Source: Eumeta japonica
Lineage: Eukaryota; Arthropoda; Insecta; Lepidoptera; Psychidae
Direction: 5' to 3'
Assembly: GCA_005406025.1 (NCBI GenBank)
Contig: BGZK01000181.1
Span: 434,001 to 498,000 of the forward strand
DNA: 64,000 nt
Shown here in pieces: positions 46,801 to 58,339 of the stretch. The translations under genes were made by a program, and so were the position numbers. Every line of letters begins with the position of its first letter. The first letter of the stretch is position 1. The notes under the pieces were generated by a model. The model was not told the origin of the DNA and made no database searches. It worked only from the letters and a program-made list of their open reading frames with translations.

Positions 46801-47340
46801 TTTTTTTTTATTTAGTCATTATTTAGTCGTTGTCGTGGGTTTGCTTCACTTTCAATATCACGCAGAGCACTTGTCATTTGTCTGGCAGTATCCAGACGTC
46901 TTTCTTGATTATAATTCGTTTCTGACTGTCAAATACTCACATTTTCATGGAGCTGAGATAAGCGCTCGATTCTTTGTGTTTGTGACTCGTGATATCGATC
47001 GCATTTTTCCATCAGACGGATGTCATGCTGTTCCCTACTTTCCAATTCACGTTAATTTTGGTGACGACAACAATCATTCTCTAATCCTTGCTCTCTAGAA
47101 TAAGATGATTCTAGGCTTTGCGAGACAGCGTGTTGAATTCAATCATTTTCTAGACGCTGATCTCTAGATTTAAAAAATTCTTGAGTCCTTAACAATGAAT
47201 GACGCGTTCTAGCTAACTGTAATCGTTCATTCCTCTCAGAACAACTCTCATTCGATCTACACATGCACATTAGTAATCTACAATTTATAAGACGACTTAC
47301 GCTATCCTGTTGAGATTCATTTTCACGTTGCAATCTTTGG
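43825..47340 (-). mobile_element. degenerate autonomous Helitron (Rep/helicase)
   Basis: Minus-strand frames follow the order of a RepHel protein. A basic N-terminal region lies at 47333-47139. 46540-46355 reads FKIQGQVHHLIGSFLPV. 46224-46030 reads SIKYICKYVNEGSD (two tyrosines in the Rep motif position) and VIWRMLSFSIQERFPTV. The helicase Walker A is GGTGKT with LDALGGTGKTLLINLLLAKI at 45160-45100. 44412-44158 reads LPPHKLKIKIGMPIILLRKL and CNGTRL. The minus-strand 3' end is placed at 43825: it reads GCGGACGAATCGCGAGCACA then GCTAG, matching the CTRR terminus and the GCGGGC...GCTAG style of lepidopteran Helitrons. The 5' TC end was not found. Stops and shifts throughout make it inactive. Confidence 0.85.
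46223..46256. repeat. perfect hairpin inside Helitron Rep region
   Basis: AACGTTGACCCCTA (46223-46236) pairs with TAGGGGTCAACGTT (46243-46256), loop CTTCTA. It lies just before the KYICKYVNEG codons, where the family reads straight through, so it appears to be an inserted inverted duplication of local sequence. Confidence 0.85.
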
Positions 47341-48580
47341 CTTTTGGCCTTTCAAGATTCAATTTTTAAAAAGATTAAATTTTTTTAGGCATAATTAATG
47401 GGTGTGCACTCTTTTATTTAAAAACGAAAAACCCAACTTAAAACCATTTATTTTAGAAAAAAACTATCCACGTTACTAACTAAATAAAATAACCTTCAAA
47501 TCATCTATCAATTTCCATGTAAATCTAAATACTGAACATAAATGTATGTACAAAATTACAAAATGTATTTTCATGAAAGAAAACGTTAAAGATTAATTTA
47601 TAATTATTATTTTAAGTTGAAAAAGGAAAGCAGTAAAAATGTAACAAACTATTTTGAATTAAGAAGAATGGGTCGGTGGGATTATAAAAGAGACCTAATC
47701 ATACAAAAAAAGTATTATTTAATTTCGAGAAAGCAATTTTTTAAGAAAATCGTTGAGAAAGAACTTTTCTCATTTAGAAAAAGATAAACCTAATTTACAA
47801 ATTAATACCTACGTAATTAACTAAAAAATGATCTCTACGTATTTTATCAATTTCAAAGTAGGTAAATAAAAATGTTCCTAATATAATTGATGTTGATGCC
47901 GCTAGACTTCAAATCAAAAGACCATCAAAACTGTCTGGCTATTGGGGTAATATCGTTTTATAGGTCCCTAAGTAACATACATAAAATTCAACTTTTATAC
48001 TTTAACGAAAGTATAATTATAATTTATTCAAGTTTAGGGGTGTCTGGCGGGGGGTAGCACCTATCACAAGTGTCCGTCAATGGATGACGTGATTTCTAAA
48101 GTTATCCCGAAGAAAATATAAAAAAAATGAGCTTTATACTCTAACGAATTTAAGGTATTATTTTATACACCTTTGCTACCTGTTACCTGCCGAAGCAACC
48201 ACGACCCAAACTCTATAGTCGCTGATCGTTCTTACCTGTATAGGGGACATGCATAAGCAAACTTTCAGCTTTTATAAAATAACGAAGGTCTGGCCGTCGT
48301 GGGCTCTTGGGCTATTAGCAATAGCCCGCTCGCGCGTTCTGAGCCCGTGCGACAGGCAGCCTTAGTGATACTAAGTCGTTGGTGGGAGAAGTAGAGGGAG
48401 GCGCCCGACGGCTTGTGACGGCGCAGCGGTGGCATGGACATGGACAGCGCGCGATATTGGACAGTACTTGAACATTGCAACATTACTTTATTTTGTATTT
48501 TTATTTGTCTTATGGATTGAACACCAAAATAAACAGAGTAAAATAGCGAACAGCAAAATAATAATAGAAATGTATTGTGT
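47341..48580. other. non-coding stretch
   Basis: AT-rich until 48000. A more GC-rich block at 48260-48440 contains the small hairpin GGGCTATT/AATAGCCC (48309-48327). ORFs there on both strands show no domain. The undefined 5' end of the Helitron may lie in the first few hundred bases. Confidence 0.3.
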
Positions 48581-48582
48581 AC

Positions 48583-48870
48583 TTCGTCCGCACGGAATAG
48601 TTATTTTTTTTAATAAAAATATATAAGTTTTCTAAAATAAAAATAGCCTAAGTTGTTTCATAATATATTAGCTATCTGTCTGTGAAAGTCCTGTCAAAAT
48701 TGATCCAGCCGTTTTAGAGATTAGCCGGAACAAACAGACAGACATACAGACAAAAATTATAAAAAATGTTATTTTGGTATATGTACCGTGTATACATCCA
48801 TATGCGTTTAGTAAAAATCGGTTATTTTTATATTATAAACAGGCACTCCAATTTTATTTATTTGTATATA
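48583..48870 (+). repeat. dispersed lepidopteran repeat (CAGCCGTTTTAGAGATTAGCC type)
   Basis: Contains CTTCGTCCGCACGG at the start, then GTGAAAGTCCTGTCAAAATT, GATCCAGCCGTTTTAGAGAT, AACAAACAGACAGACATACA and GTACCGTGTATACATCCATA in the order seen in a very common moth and butterfly repeat (recognised from memory). It has no ORF. Confidence 0.6.
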
Positions 48871-49860
48871 CTGTTATATGATACTATTTTTTTTACTACT
48901 GCTCTATTATTAAATCATTCAAGAATATTTTGATATATTCTTATAACACCTATATCCATTATCTCTTTTTATAACAATCAATATAATAGAGAATTCAAAT
49001 AGAGAATTCCTCTTGAATTTTCAAAACTATCCTAAAACATACTTAGATGTTTGGTAGTAAATTATGAGTTATTATTTTTCTTATACATTCCATCCAACAC
49101 ATTCAAAAGGTTCAAACACTTTTTGTGACCACATTTCATTCAGAAAAGAAAATTTTATAGTTACTTCTAAGTCAAACAAACTATAAATTTTATATTTTGC
49201 AAGTTATATCTCCAAAATTAAAAACTTGAAAAATTAATAGATACATTTTAAGCTTGAAAAATATAAAACATATTTAAAATTGTATTATAGGCTAGAAAAA
49301 CTGGAAAAATTTCTCTATCAGTACCCACTCCATATGTAGCAAGAAGTTTTAGAGTTGCTAACAAGTCAATCAAATAGTCACTTTCTAAATTTTGAAAATA
49401 CTGTTTTCAAAATTGAAGACCTAATAAATATACACATTTCATGCGAAAAGAGCTCCAAAATTTTCAATTGCGTATATTCTCGAGAGTTTTGAGTTCGAAA
49501 ATAGCGGGAACTTTCAGGGTTTTGATTTTAAATTTGTTACACTGGTACTTGGTGGAGGGGGAAGCCATTCAGTCCAAGTAATTATTCGATACACAGACGC
49601 TAACAAATTTTTTTTAATAAATGTCTTCAATTTTGCGATTCAAGCGAGAGGTCAAATCTTTCAACTAACTTTGTAAATGGTGAACTTGATTTGGACGCTC
49701 TGGTAATCGGAAATTTGATTTGCGAATTTAGCTTCTTATAGTTTTATACAATTGTGCATTTCTAAATTTCGATTTTTATTATTAAAGATCTTTAAAAATA
49801 AAAATTAAAAGCGCTTTCAAAAATCTTAAAATAATTAAACAATTAATTGTTTTCATACAG
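48871..49860. other. AT-rich non-coding stretch
   Basis: No gene, repeat boundary or conserved phrase was identified. It ends in a good acceptor-like sequence (TTGTTTTCATACAG) at 49847-49860. Confidence 0.35.
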
Positions 49861-49945
49861 GCTGTACTGGGCATAGATCGCGTGTTCGTACACTATAGAA
49901 CAATGCAGACGCGAAGATTTCCTAGTAGGAAGAAACTCTTCAAAA
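49861..49945 (+). CDS. candidate 85-bp exon between good splice sites
   Basis: The acceptor TTGTTTTCATACAG ends at 49860 and the strong donor GTGAGT begins at 49946. Only one of the three frames is open across the 85 bp, giving VFVHYRTMQTRRFPSRKKLF, which is basic and matches no family I know. GC content is higher than in the flanks. It could equally be an untranslated exon or a chance pair of sites. No partner exon was found. Confidence 0.2.
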
Positions 49946-50239
49946 GTGAGTGGCATAGGTTTGAAACTTTGCATACAGGCGGTTATGACGATGGATCATA
50001 TCTTCACACATCAGAGGACGATATTTATTTTTTGAAAACTTATTATATTTTAATATTTTTGCAATTTATAGGTAACAAAAACATTGATTAATTGAAGATG
50101 AAGCTAGTTTACGAATTCACGTTGAAAGAGTAATTAGACGTTTAAGAGAATTTAACATGTTATAGCCACACTCATGTCTAAACATAAAGTTTGTATAAAT
50201 ACTTGATGGTGTTACTGTAATAGCATGCACTCTTATAAA

Positions 50240-50660
50240 TTTGCAGGTATCTTTGATAAAATAAAAAAAATAGTGCGCGGAGTCCCTCTGCGTGGAAGAA
50301 GTGAAACTGCGTAATGTGGAAATGAAAATAGGAAGGGGTAGAAATTGCGTTTCTCGTCGTACGTTACAATTGCGAGACGAAATCTACCGACTCACTCTCT
50401 TTCTCTCTCCTACTTTCTACTTTTGTGATCTATCTTTCTCTCTCTCTCTTGCGTTGGAATATTGGACGCTACTCGTTGCTAACGCTCGCGTTGGCCCGTA
50501 ACAGGTATACTACCCGCATACGTTCGAGTGCCACGCATTCACTCTTGCTCTGTCTGTTTCTATTCCCCTTCCCCGAGAGCGTTGAACGTTTAACGCAACA
50601 GTGCTTTCATACCCCCTCTATGGTAGTGTTAAACGTTTAACGCAACCTTGTTAGAAGTCG
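50240..50660. promoter_or_regulatory. TC-rich, CpG-containing region with duplicated AACGTTTAACGCAAC
   Basis: A pyrimidine-rich run (CTCTCTTTCTCTCTCC, 50393-50450) is followed by two copies of a 19-bp word, GTTGAACGTTTAACGCAAC (50581-50599) and GTTAAACGTTTAACGCAAC (50628-50646), about 47 bp apart. The second includes the palindrome TTAAACGTTTAA. This could be a promoter with paired factor sites or part of a repeat. Overlapping ORFs have no domain. Confidence 0.3.
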
Positions 50661-50739
50661 CATTAGAAGTTTTACTTCAATAACTACAAAATTATAATTT
50701 GTGTATTTTATTTATTTAAAAATTATAATGTACTTTGAT

Positions 50740-51900
50740 ACAACGATAGGTACACATTTTCTTTCCACTGACTCACTAAAAGTTTGAGGAAATCAGGCAT
50801 GTTTGTCATCGAATGTCACACTTATAACTTCAACATTTTTATTTGTACTATAGTCACTCTCGCCAATACAAAAGTAACCTTATTGGAGCCCAGTCAAATA
50901 CATTTGCATCTGCATCTATATATTAAAGTTTTCAGTAGGTTTGCCATTCATAACATAATTTTGATAGGTTTCGGCACTCGTAGAATACTTAATCTTGATA
51001 ATACTGTCTTCACAAATCCCACCTGGTGATCCTGCTATCATTGGATATTCTTGAGATAGCATAAGCCCGCACTTCTTAATTTTTTTTCAAAGCACAATGC
51101 TAACAGTTTTACGCACTTCAGTTTCTAACATTCTTCTCCGTTTCATTGCTGGTGTCTGGTATATTCTCACTCATTGTTATTGCAATAAGACTTCCATCGA
51201 TCTTTTTACATCAACTGCATTAAAATTCTCGAGATGCTGTAATTCTGCCATAGCGCAGTTCTTACCAAAGGCTACTTTGATGTTGTTCTCTCGTTTCTTC
51301 CTGTATTTCAGCAATGACTTTATTGGAAAGTCCTACGTTTTGTAAAAATGTCTCTCAGCATTTCTCATTAAATTTCAGCACAAACTGGTGCATAGATAAA
51401 CTATGACTAATGTTACAAATATAACTGGGTTGATACTTTAATAATTTACAGTTAGCAAATTTTTCTTTTCCTCCTAAGGTCCAAAAACTTATCGAGAAGT
51501 GAATTATCTGATGGTAAGCTAGGTGTTCCATTTGATAAGTCTTTTGCTGTTATATACTTAAAACTAGTTCCCACACGGGATAGTTTTGATTTTTTCCAAT
51601 GACAAACTACGGGTGGCTTGTAAGGGTGGCTAATAAGGGTGGCTTTTTAATTCTTCGGTAGGTCCACATGAAGAATGCTACAGTGTGTTTGCAGTCTCCT
51701 TTAGGAGCAACACAACCGTGATATTCTATTGAATTGAAACAACAGATTCTTTTTCTTCATCGACTATTAGAGTGACAGCATAGAACTTTGCGTGAACCTT
51801 ATGTTCTGGGCTAATTTTGCCTTTCACTGTGCACATTTTTTAATAACGTTTAAGCTGTGCATAGCTAACAGCGTCATCACCATATGAAGGTCGCAAGGAC
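50740..51900 (-). pseudogene. SWIM zinc-finger / YqaJ-type nuclease, exon 2 (broken)
   Basis: The minus strand from the acceptor (TTATTTCAG, complement at 51901-51909) reads LRPSYGDDAVSYAQLKR, then MCTVKGKISPEHKVHAKFYA, a SWIM-like zinc finger (HGCVAPKGDCKHTVAFFMW near 51700), SLWYELRYGRITASR near 51240, and the nuclease-like core CGLMLSQEYPMIAGSPGGIC near 51060, then MQMYLTGL, and ends near 50740 with WKENVYL. This matches a multicopy insect protein family that pairs a SWIM finger with a YqaJ/lambda-exonuclease-like domain. In that family the segment GSPDG and the later E-x-K residues form the active site; here it is GSPGG, so a catalytic Asp is lost. Several stops and frameshifts occur. The biological role of the insect family is not established. 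It may be transposon-borne. Confidence 0.75.
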
Positions 51901-52157
51901 CTGAAATAAACGAGAAAAAAAATTGTGGTGATATTCAATTAAATTATTTATGATTTTTTACACCCCCGAATTGTTTATTACATAAAAATATAGTTATAAA
52001 AAGTGAATGGATAATTAATTAACATTGTTACTGCTGAATTCAATGCACAAATGCTTTCATAACATAACCTCAAAGTGTCGTACTCATACATAAAATACGT
52101 ACTTTTGTGAAAGTTTTCTTTTAATGTATTTTGGATATTATTTAATGCAATGCTTAC

Positions 52158-52285
52158 TTGGAAGTTTTAACATTTCAAAATTATGCCGAACAAAAGTAAT
52201 TGTTTGATGCAAAAAATCCTCCCAGCATCAACAAGTCGATTTTTGGCAAATTAGAGCTGTTTGCTTTAATAAATCCTTGTTCCAT
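52158..52285 (-). pseudogene. SWIM/YqaJ-type nuclease, exon 1 (broken)
   Basis: ATG (complement at 52283-52285) opens MEQGFIKANSSNLPKIDLLM, followed by LGGFFASNNYF, and ends at the donor GTAAGC (complement at 52152-52157). This is the expected position and style of the short first exon for the exon at 50740-51900, with a 257-bp intron between. One in-frame stop near the end breaks it. Retention of both splice sites shows the copy arose from genomic DNA, not from a spliced mRNA. Confidence 0.55.
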
Positions 52286-53189
52286 GAGTAATGTTTCCTT
52301 GTCGTAGGTATTTTTATTTATAAAAACCCAAAAAAGACACAACATTTATATTAAGTAAATATCAGTTAAACTGTAGCAAAATGGGCAAATACAGCAAGAT
52401 CGCAATGTCCTTTTGATGTTTAATAATGTTTACGAAAGCATGACGTCACACGCTTTTGCTTGGTGTTTGACTTAATATGGCGAATTGGTGAGTTTTGTGT
52501 TTTTATTTTTATAAAAATAAAAAAAAAATCACATGGGTTTTTAAAACATAAATGACTTAAACATAATCCTTATTTGTGTATAATTATTTTAAATCATAAT
52601 TTCAATGATTCTTCTGACTGTAATCATGCCTATTCTAAATACATATTTACCTATAAATTAAAGGACATAGCTAAACATTATAAGTAGTTATATTGTATAA
52701 TTAAATTATGTTTGAAAATGTGGTTTATTTAATAATATTATCTCTTGCAATTGGTGTTGCAATTTTGAATAATTCAGTGTTGAAAACAAAAAACATTTAA
52801 ATGTAAAATCAACGATAAACATTAAATTAAATCAAATCAAAAACATTTTTATTTCGTAGGTAATAGAAATTACACTTGAAGTGCTTCATAAACAATTGTT
52901 TTCGACATTAATATTACCACCCATTCCAAATGATAATTCACCATTAAAAGAATGGGCAAGAAACTCAATTGTAACTCGTTTTTACTCATCGATACAAAAT
53001 ATTGAATAATTAAATTTAGTACAACAGTTAGTAATAACATGAAGCAACCTGAAAGCCGAGCAATTCAATCCAATGGATTTTTTTTCATTAATATATTCAG
53101 ATACAGTATAATAGCTCTTGCCATATAACATTTTTTTAACGAAAATTTAAATTCATAAAATGGAGAAATTTGAATTTCAGGTAGGATCT
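52286..53189. other. AT-rich non-coding stretch
   Basis: No gene is seen. It includes the 24-bp A/T palindrome at 52501-52524, which is low-complexity. It borders the 3' end of the LINE to the right. Confidence 0.35.
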
Positions 53190-55710
53190 TAGAAGGGCAC
53201 ACGTTGCTCTTTAAACGATTTATTAACTTTGCTTAGACGGGTTTTATGAGCAGCAAGATCGATCTTACTATGTCTAGGGTTAATTTTATGGACGTCACTC
53301 CTGTTTTGAAATGTCTCTTGACATGTACTAGGTTTTCATATATGTATCGTGACGGTACAGTTGACATATTATTTTCTATTGATTTTTCTCTGGAAGACAA
53401 TTTTGGTCTTATATTATAAATGACACGAATAGTTCGCTCCTACAGCATATAAATTATATAAACATCGGCTGCGTGACCCAATAACAAAATTCCATAAGTC
53501 ATGAGGCAATGAAAAAAAAAGTGAAATAAACTGACCTCGCGGCGCCTTCGTCCGTAAGTCGCCGAATTCTTTTGACTGCATATGCTGTAGAACTAAGCCT
53601 TTTCGCCAATCTGGTAATATGAGAATTCCAACGTAATTTCCAATATCTCGTTCTTGACCATTACCTTGCCGTTGATTGGTTTAGTACAAGTCAAGGAACA
53701 TTTAAAAAGTTTTATTTTCTTCTCATTGAGAAGAAGTATATTAATACTAAACCATTTAACTATTGCAGAGGTGGTACTATTTACTTCGTTAAAAGCTGGT
53801 TGTTTCCTATTAGTCTCGAAAACTAAAGAAGTATCATTAGTAAACAGGACAATCCCATGACCATCTTTGACAAGATGTGTAGATCATTAATGTAAACTAG
53901 GAATAGAAATAGTCTAAGAACTGAACCCTGTGGTACACCCATATTGACTGTCTCGACAACCTCTCACCATTAACATCAACCTGCAAATCCTCCCAGGCAT
54001 CAAAAATTTGTTGAATAAGTTTAACTCCGACTTTGGTTGTTGAGCGACCCTTTGTGAATCCGAATTGTTTAACGTTCATTAAAATATTTATTATTATAAA
54101 AATAACGTAATAATTATTGTAAAATAAGCTTTGCAAAAATTATACTAAGAGTCGATAGCATTGGTATTGGTCTAAAGTAAGAAAGGTCAGATATACTGTC
54201 GGATTTAAATAATGGAATAACTTTACTTTGCTTCATTTGATCAGGAAACACATCACAATCAAAGCAATCATTAAAAATCAGTACTAAGCATGTAGCAATG
54301 TAGTTTATTATTGAATCTAGTATTTTTACAGAAAGACCATCAAGATCAGCAGCTTTTTAAAATTTCATACATTTGAATGTTTTGATAACGTCATTGTAGT
54401 TGACATGAGTAAATTCGAACATATTGTCACAAGTGTCAACGTTCGCTTCAGCAGAGATTCAGCGAGAGTAGACGATGATTTTAGAGATTGTCTAGTTGAA
54501 TGCTAGCAAAGAATTTTTGAGAAGCAAAAGCAATTTTTTTTGGCTTTAGAATTATTTAAAATTTTATCATAAATTTTTAGTTGAAATTTTATATGATGGT
54601 GTGTGTGTTTTCCAGTTTCACTGTTGGTTATATTCCAAGTAGTTCTTATCGTATCAGTGCTATTTTTTATTTTATTACTAACAAACATAGATGTTGCGGC
54701 TGCACATACACGCTTAAATGTCTTGGAATAATTTCTTACATAATTGACAAAATTAACTGAATTGCTACACGACTTTTCCTCATAAAGTGCGTATAATCTA
54801 CGCTTGCTGTTATGAATGCCCACTTTCGCCCAATCATTAAATAGTAAAGTAATATTTTTTGATTTTTATACATTTCTGCATTCAAACCTGGTTATAGTCA
54901 ACAGTGAACCATATAATTTATTAGAGTCCTTACTATATCACAAGTTAGACAATTTTGTTAGTAAGTTATATCTAAACTGCTCAAGACGACCAGACACAAT
55001 AGTCACAGGCAAAATTGTGTTCACAGGCACAATTTTGATCTTATGTTTTATATTGTTTTTAGAATTAATTTCAAACGTAACCATCTGTCCACAGTCATCA
55101 CACGATAATTTATTTGTAGCCGACTGAAATATTCTGGTTTAATATTCGTGAATATATTATAAAGACAGGATGACGAAGTAGCTGTGAACCTGGTCGGTTC
55201 CAAATATAATTCTCTCGATGATAAAGTTGAAATTAGGATTTAATTCTAGTGCATGGACAAGAGTTTTCTAAAAAAAAATATATGAAAATCTCCGCAAACA
55301 GCAATAAATTTATTATTATCACTTATTTTGTACAAAATATAATCTATTACTTTTTCGAAAATGTCATACGATGGCTTTGGGGATCTGTATACGCTTAATA
55401 CAATAAGCCGCTCTAGTTCTATGCACGCCACTTCAATAGTTCATTCAACAGATAGGCTCACAGTATCTGGACGTTCTTTGTATTATATGTATATTTTTTT
55501 TAACTTTTATTAGAGAGCCGCCACGTATAGCTTTTTTTCTGCTGAACGAACTTGCCACTTGGTGCAAATTGAAGTTAAGCATGAACTGATGACCTCTAAG
55601 CCATTGTTCTGTAATACATAATATGTCAATATCATTATAATTTACGAATAATTCCGTTTCCATTTCCTTACTTGCATTCCCTATACATTTTTATGCACCA
55701 AATTCAGTGT
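53190..55710 (-). mobile_element. BS/Jockey-like LINE, near-complete ORF2 (broken)
   Basis: On the minus strand: endonuclease start near 55700, NDIDILCITEQWLRGHQ (55640), ELERLIVLSVYRSPKPSYD and CGDFH (55430-55280), a basic linker at 54823-54503, NDVIKTFKCMKF and LDGLSVKILDSIIN (54390-54310), KQFGFTKGRSTTKVGVKLIQ (54080), GVPQGSVL (53940), the catalytic box read as FTNDTSL in place of FADD (53855), then SSTAYAVKRIRRLTDEGAAR (53570) and a C-terminal tail to about 53190. Stops and shifts are scattered through all domains. It is the same family as 38540-41620 and 63562-64000. It is the longest copy of the family here and lacks a recognisable ORF1. Confidence 0.88.
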
Positions 55711-56137
55711 ACATTTTTCATTATCAGCATTTTTCGCTCAGTCATTATGGGTTGAGTCTCATATGCTTCTAGAATAATATTTTCATTTATTTTCGAGTTA
55801 TTAGAATTTTGGAATAATGTCGAAAAATTGCAAGAGGCTTAGCGATTTCGCTAATTGTTGTAAAATAAATTTTGAAGGAAAACACTTCCTTCTTGTTAAG
55901 AAAAATTATTGGCTATAATTATATTGGTGTCAATAAAAAGAAATTTATTGGAATGACGACATGTCAATGTATGGACATTAATATTAAATTTACGTCGATA
56001 ATTTTTTTTTGTGACAAGCCTTGGCTGAATGTATAAGCGAACAAATTTACTTTATTTACATTTTCCACACTGTTTAGTTTTGAGAAATAATCAACTACAT
56101 TTTTTTATCAGTATTTTCGCTTCTACCCATTATAATT
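55711..56137. other. AT-rich non-coding stretch
   Basis: This sits upstream of the LINE ORF2 on its coding strand. It could hold decayed ORF1 or 5' UTR, but nothing is recognisable. Confidence 0.35.
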
Positions 56138-56139
56138 AT

Positions 56140-56295
56140 GGTATTCGAATGGAAGTTTCTCTTAACAGTTTTCGTTTCCCGCCTACGGCGAGGCCCGCGG
56201 CCGGCGCGCGCGCATCGGCGTGGACTGTATTGCTCATCTGTTTTGTTTGTGTGGTCCTCGTGCACTCCACACTTCAATTCGGCAAAATGTCATAG
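56140..56295 (+). other. GC-rich ORF with hydrophobic stretch (weak first-exon candidate)
   Basis: A short CpG-rich patch (56178-56225) lies in a frame giving ARASAWTVLLICFVCVVLVH followed by TAG after a few residues. A basic or small-residue start followed by a hydrophobic core resembles a signal peptide. No cleavage-site context, splice donor or downstream exon can be shown. The GC patch may be a decayed repeat or promoter. Confidence 0.15.
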
Positions 56296-56550
56296 TTTAA
56301 TATATTATCAAAATTTGAATGTGAATTTAAATTTAAATTGCACGACTCAACCTATGCCGTTAATACTTCACAAACGTTGCATTTGTTGCAGCAGACTAAA
56401 AATAAAAATAAAGATATAAAAATTAAAGTTGATTCTGTTACCTGTCAGTTTCACCAAGCCTACCACACAAATGGGATAATTTATTATTATTTTTTTATTA
56501 ATTATCTATTTTTACGATATTAGTTAAACTAAAGAAATAAACAATATATG

Positions 56551-56552
56551 CA

Positions 56553-56594
<42 letters not shown>

Positions 56595-56626
56595 TGTGTG
56601 TTTGTGTGTGTGCGTGTATGTGTGCA
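56551..56626. repeat. (GT)n microsatellite
   Basis: A long GT run with CGCG and TTTGTGTG interruptions. The Val/Cys-rich ORF over it is an artefact. Confidence 0.95.
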
Positions 56627-56639
56627 TACAACGTTACAT

Positions 56640-57910
56640 AGCATTAGTAATGTCGTACGTGAGATTAGATAAGATGACCAAAGTAAAAATTATATTTTTA
56701 TATTCAGTATTTGTAAAAATAGATATATTGATTAAATTAAATATATTTATTAATCTATTTATACAAATTTTGGGTTATACACTTAATTATTAACACAAGA
56801 AATTAAATTAGTTATTTACTGATCAGTTGTGAAGCAAGCGTGAATATACGAAGAATGTCCCGCACGGCAGCCAGAGCTCGAATGAATCATAAACGTTTCT
56901 CAAATGACGAGGAATTTCATCGTCATACAAGGGCTCAGAACGGCAAGAACAAGGGAATTTAGCGATGTGATATGAGTCGTGGACCGCCATCGGTTACAGT
57001 GATCCGGGACCGTTCATCATGAATATACTATATGCGGGCGAAATTTGTGTCGAAAGGTGAAAGTCCAAGACGACGTTTGTGTAGGACATACGATTTCATG
57101 ATTTGTTAACAAAATATGGTATAAGTACACCGATCAGTCTTTTTTTGATACAATTCAAAATGAAAAGACAATGAAATGAAAAGTATTCTAAAATAGTTGA
57201 TATCAACAATAATGATAACATCTTAGCTAATTTTTTTACTTCAGAATGATTTGTTATCTGTACAGAATGGAATATACCTGAGATTATGAATATGGGCATC
57301 TTTTTGCCAATATTCATAATCCCCTTTTTTGGAAAAACTCTGCTAAAGTAACTATAACAGAAACATATCATTGAAAATATACTTTAAAATAATTAAGAAG
57401 CAACCCTTGTAATGCTGGTCCAGATCGCAAGTGCGAGCGCTGTAGTCGGATGGCGGCGGCAAGTGACGAACGCCAATTCTGCTCCGCGCTCGGACTCCGC
57501 GATGCATTATTTTAAAAGAATTTACCTAGTCACTTACTTACAAATGACACTTTATGTTGTGATAGCAACGTCAAGGGTCATTTGTAGCGCGGATTCTGTT
57601 ACTAAACTAATCTCTGTTTTTTCTCGTATGTTCCACTTACCTCTAAACAAACAAAGCAAACTAAAGTAAACAATAGATAGCACGCAATATCACTTATGGA
57701 TTTGCAGGTTGTTAACTGTCAGAGTAAGTTTTACTATAAAGTCTTATAAAGCCTCAGCTATGTCACCTCTGCAAACTCGCTACCAAAAATTATGTTTGCA
57801 TATTCGATTACAGTGAAAGGTATTGTTTTTAAATACTTCAATATTAATCACAAAGAATTTTAATTTCAAAAACGTCAATATCGTAAACTTAACACTTATA
57901 TACTAGGTTA
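56640..57910. other. non-coding stretch with repeat fragment and CpG patch
   Basis: 57290-57370 carries a shorter relative of the 32260-32410 repeat. 57410-57510 is CpG-rich and includes an 85-codon ORF (57412-57669) with no recognisable domain. No gene is supported. Confidence 0.3.
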
Positions 57911-57918
57911 GGTTATAA

Positions 57919-57958
57919 CACTGTTTTTAGGTTATAACATTATACCCTAAAAACAGTG
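57919..57958. repeat. perfect hairpin, 13-bp arms
   Basis: CACTGTTTTTAGG (57919-57931) pairs with CCTAAAAACAGTG (57946-57958), 14-nt loop. The word GGTTATAACA occurs twice, at 57911 and 57930, just before and just inside the loop. Confidence 0.8.
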
Positions 57959-58134
57959 AATAAATAAAAGACCTATCTTCCACGCAAGCTCAACGACGTG
58001 TTTAGCTGGGGGAACGCGGCTTAATGCACGGCCGTCAGCGGCTGTCTGTCTCAGGGCACTGGCCAAGCTTTACACCTTCACTGGGGGGACACGGCGTGAC
58101 GCACGACCGTTCACTGTTGCAAGGTTGCAACATT

Positions 58135-58285
58135 ATGAATTTTTAGAACACGTTTTAAGCTATTTTTCTGAGAAACGGCTACTTCAATGACTATGGTTTC
58201 TTTGGCAAAAAGTTGTTCTAAAAACGAAAGAGATTATGAATATTTCCCGAAAGATACATGATCGATTCCTACCGTATACATACAA
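58135..58285 (-). repeat. dispersed repeat, inverted copy of 32260-32410
   Basis: CTTCAATGACTATGGTTTCT at 58181, then AAAAGTTGTTCTAAAAACG and GAGATTATGAATATTT, is the reverse complement of the block at 32315-32380 with few differences. The similarity includes the CGATTCC...CCGTAT segment at the outer end. Confidence 0.65.
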
Positions 58286-58339
58286 ATGAATATACATACA
58301 TACAAATATGTTATCGCTAAACTCCTGCTCCTTTCGACT

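Noticed and set aside
46778..47098. 106-codon plus ORF
   Set aside because: Lies opposite the Helitron Rep region and has no domain of its own.
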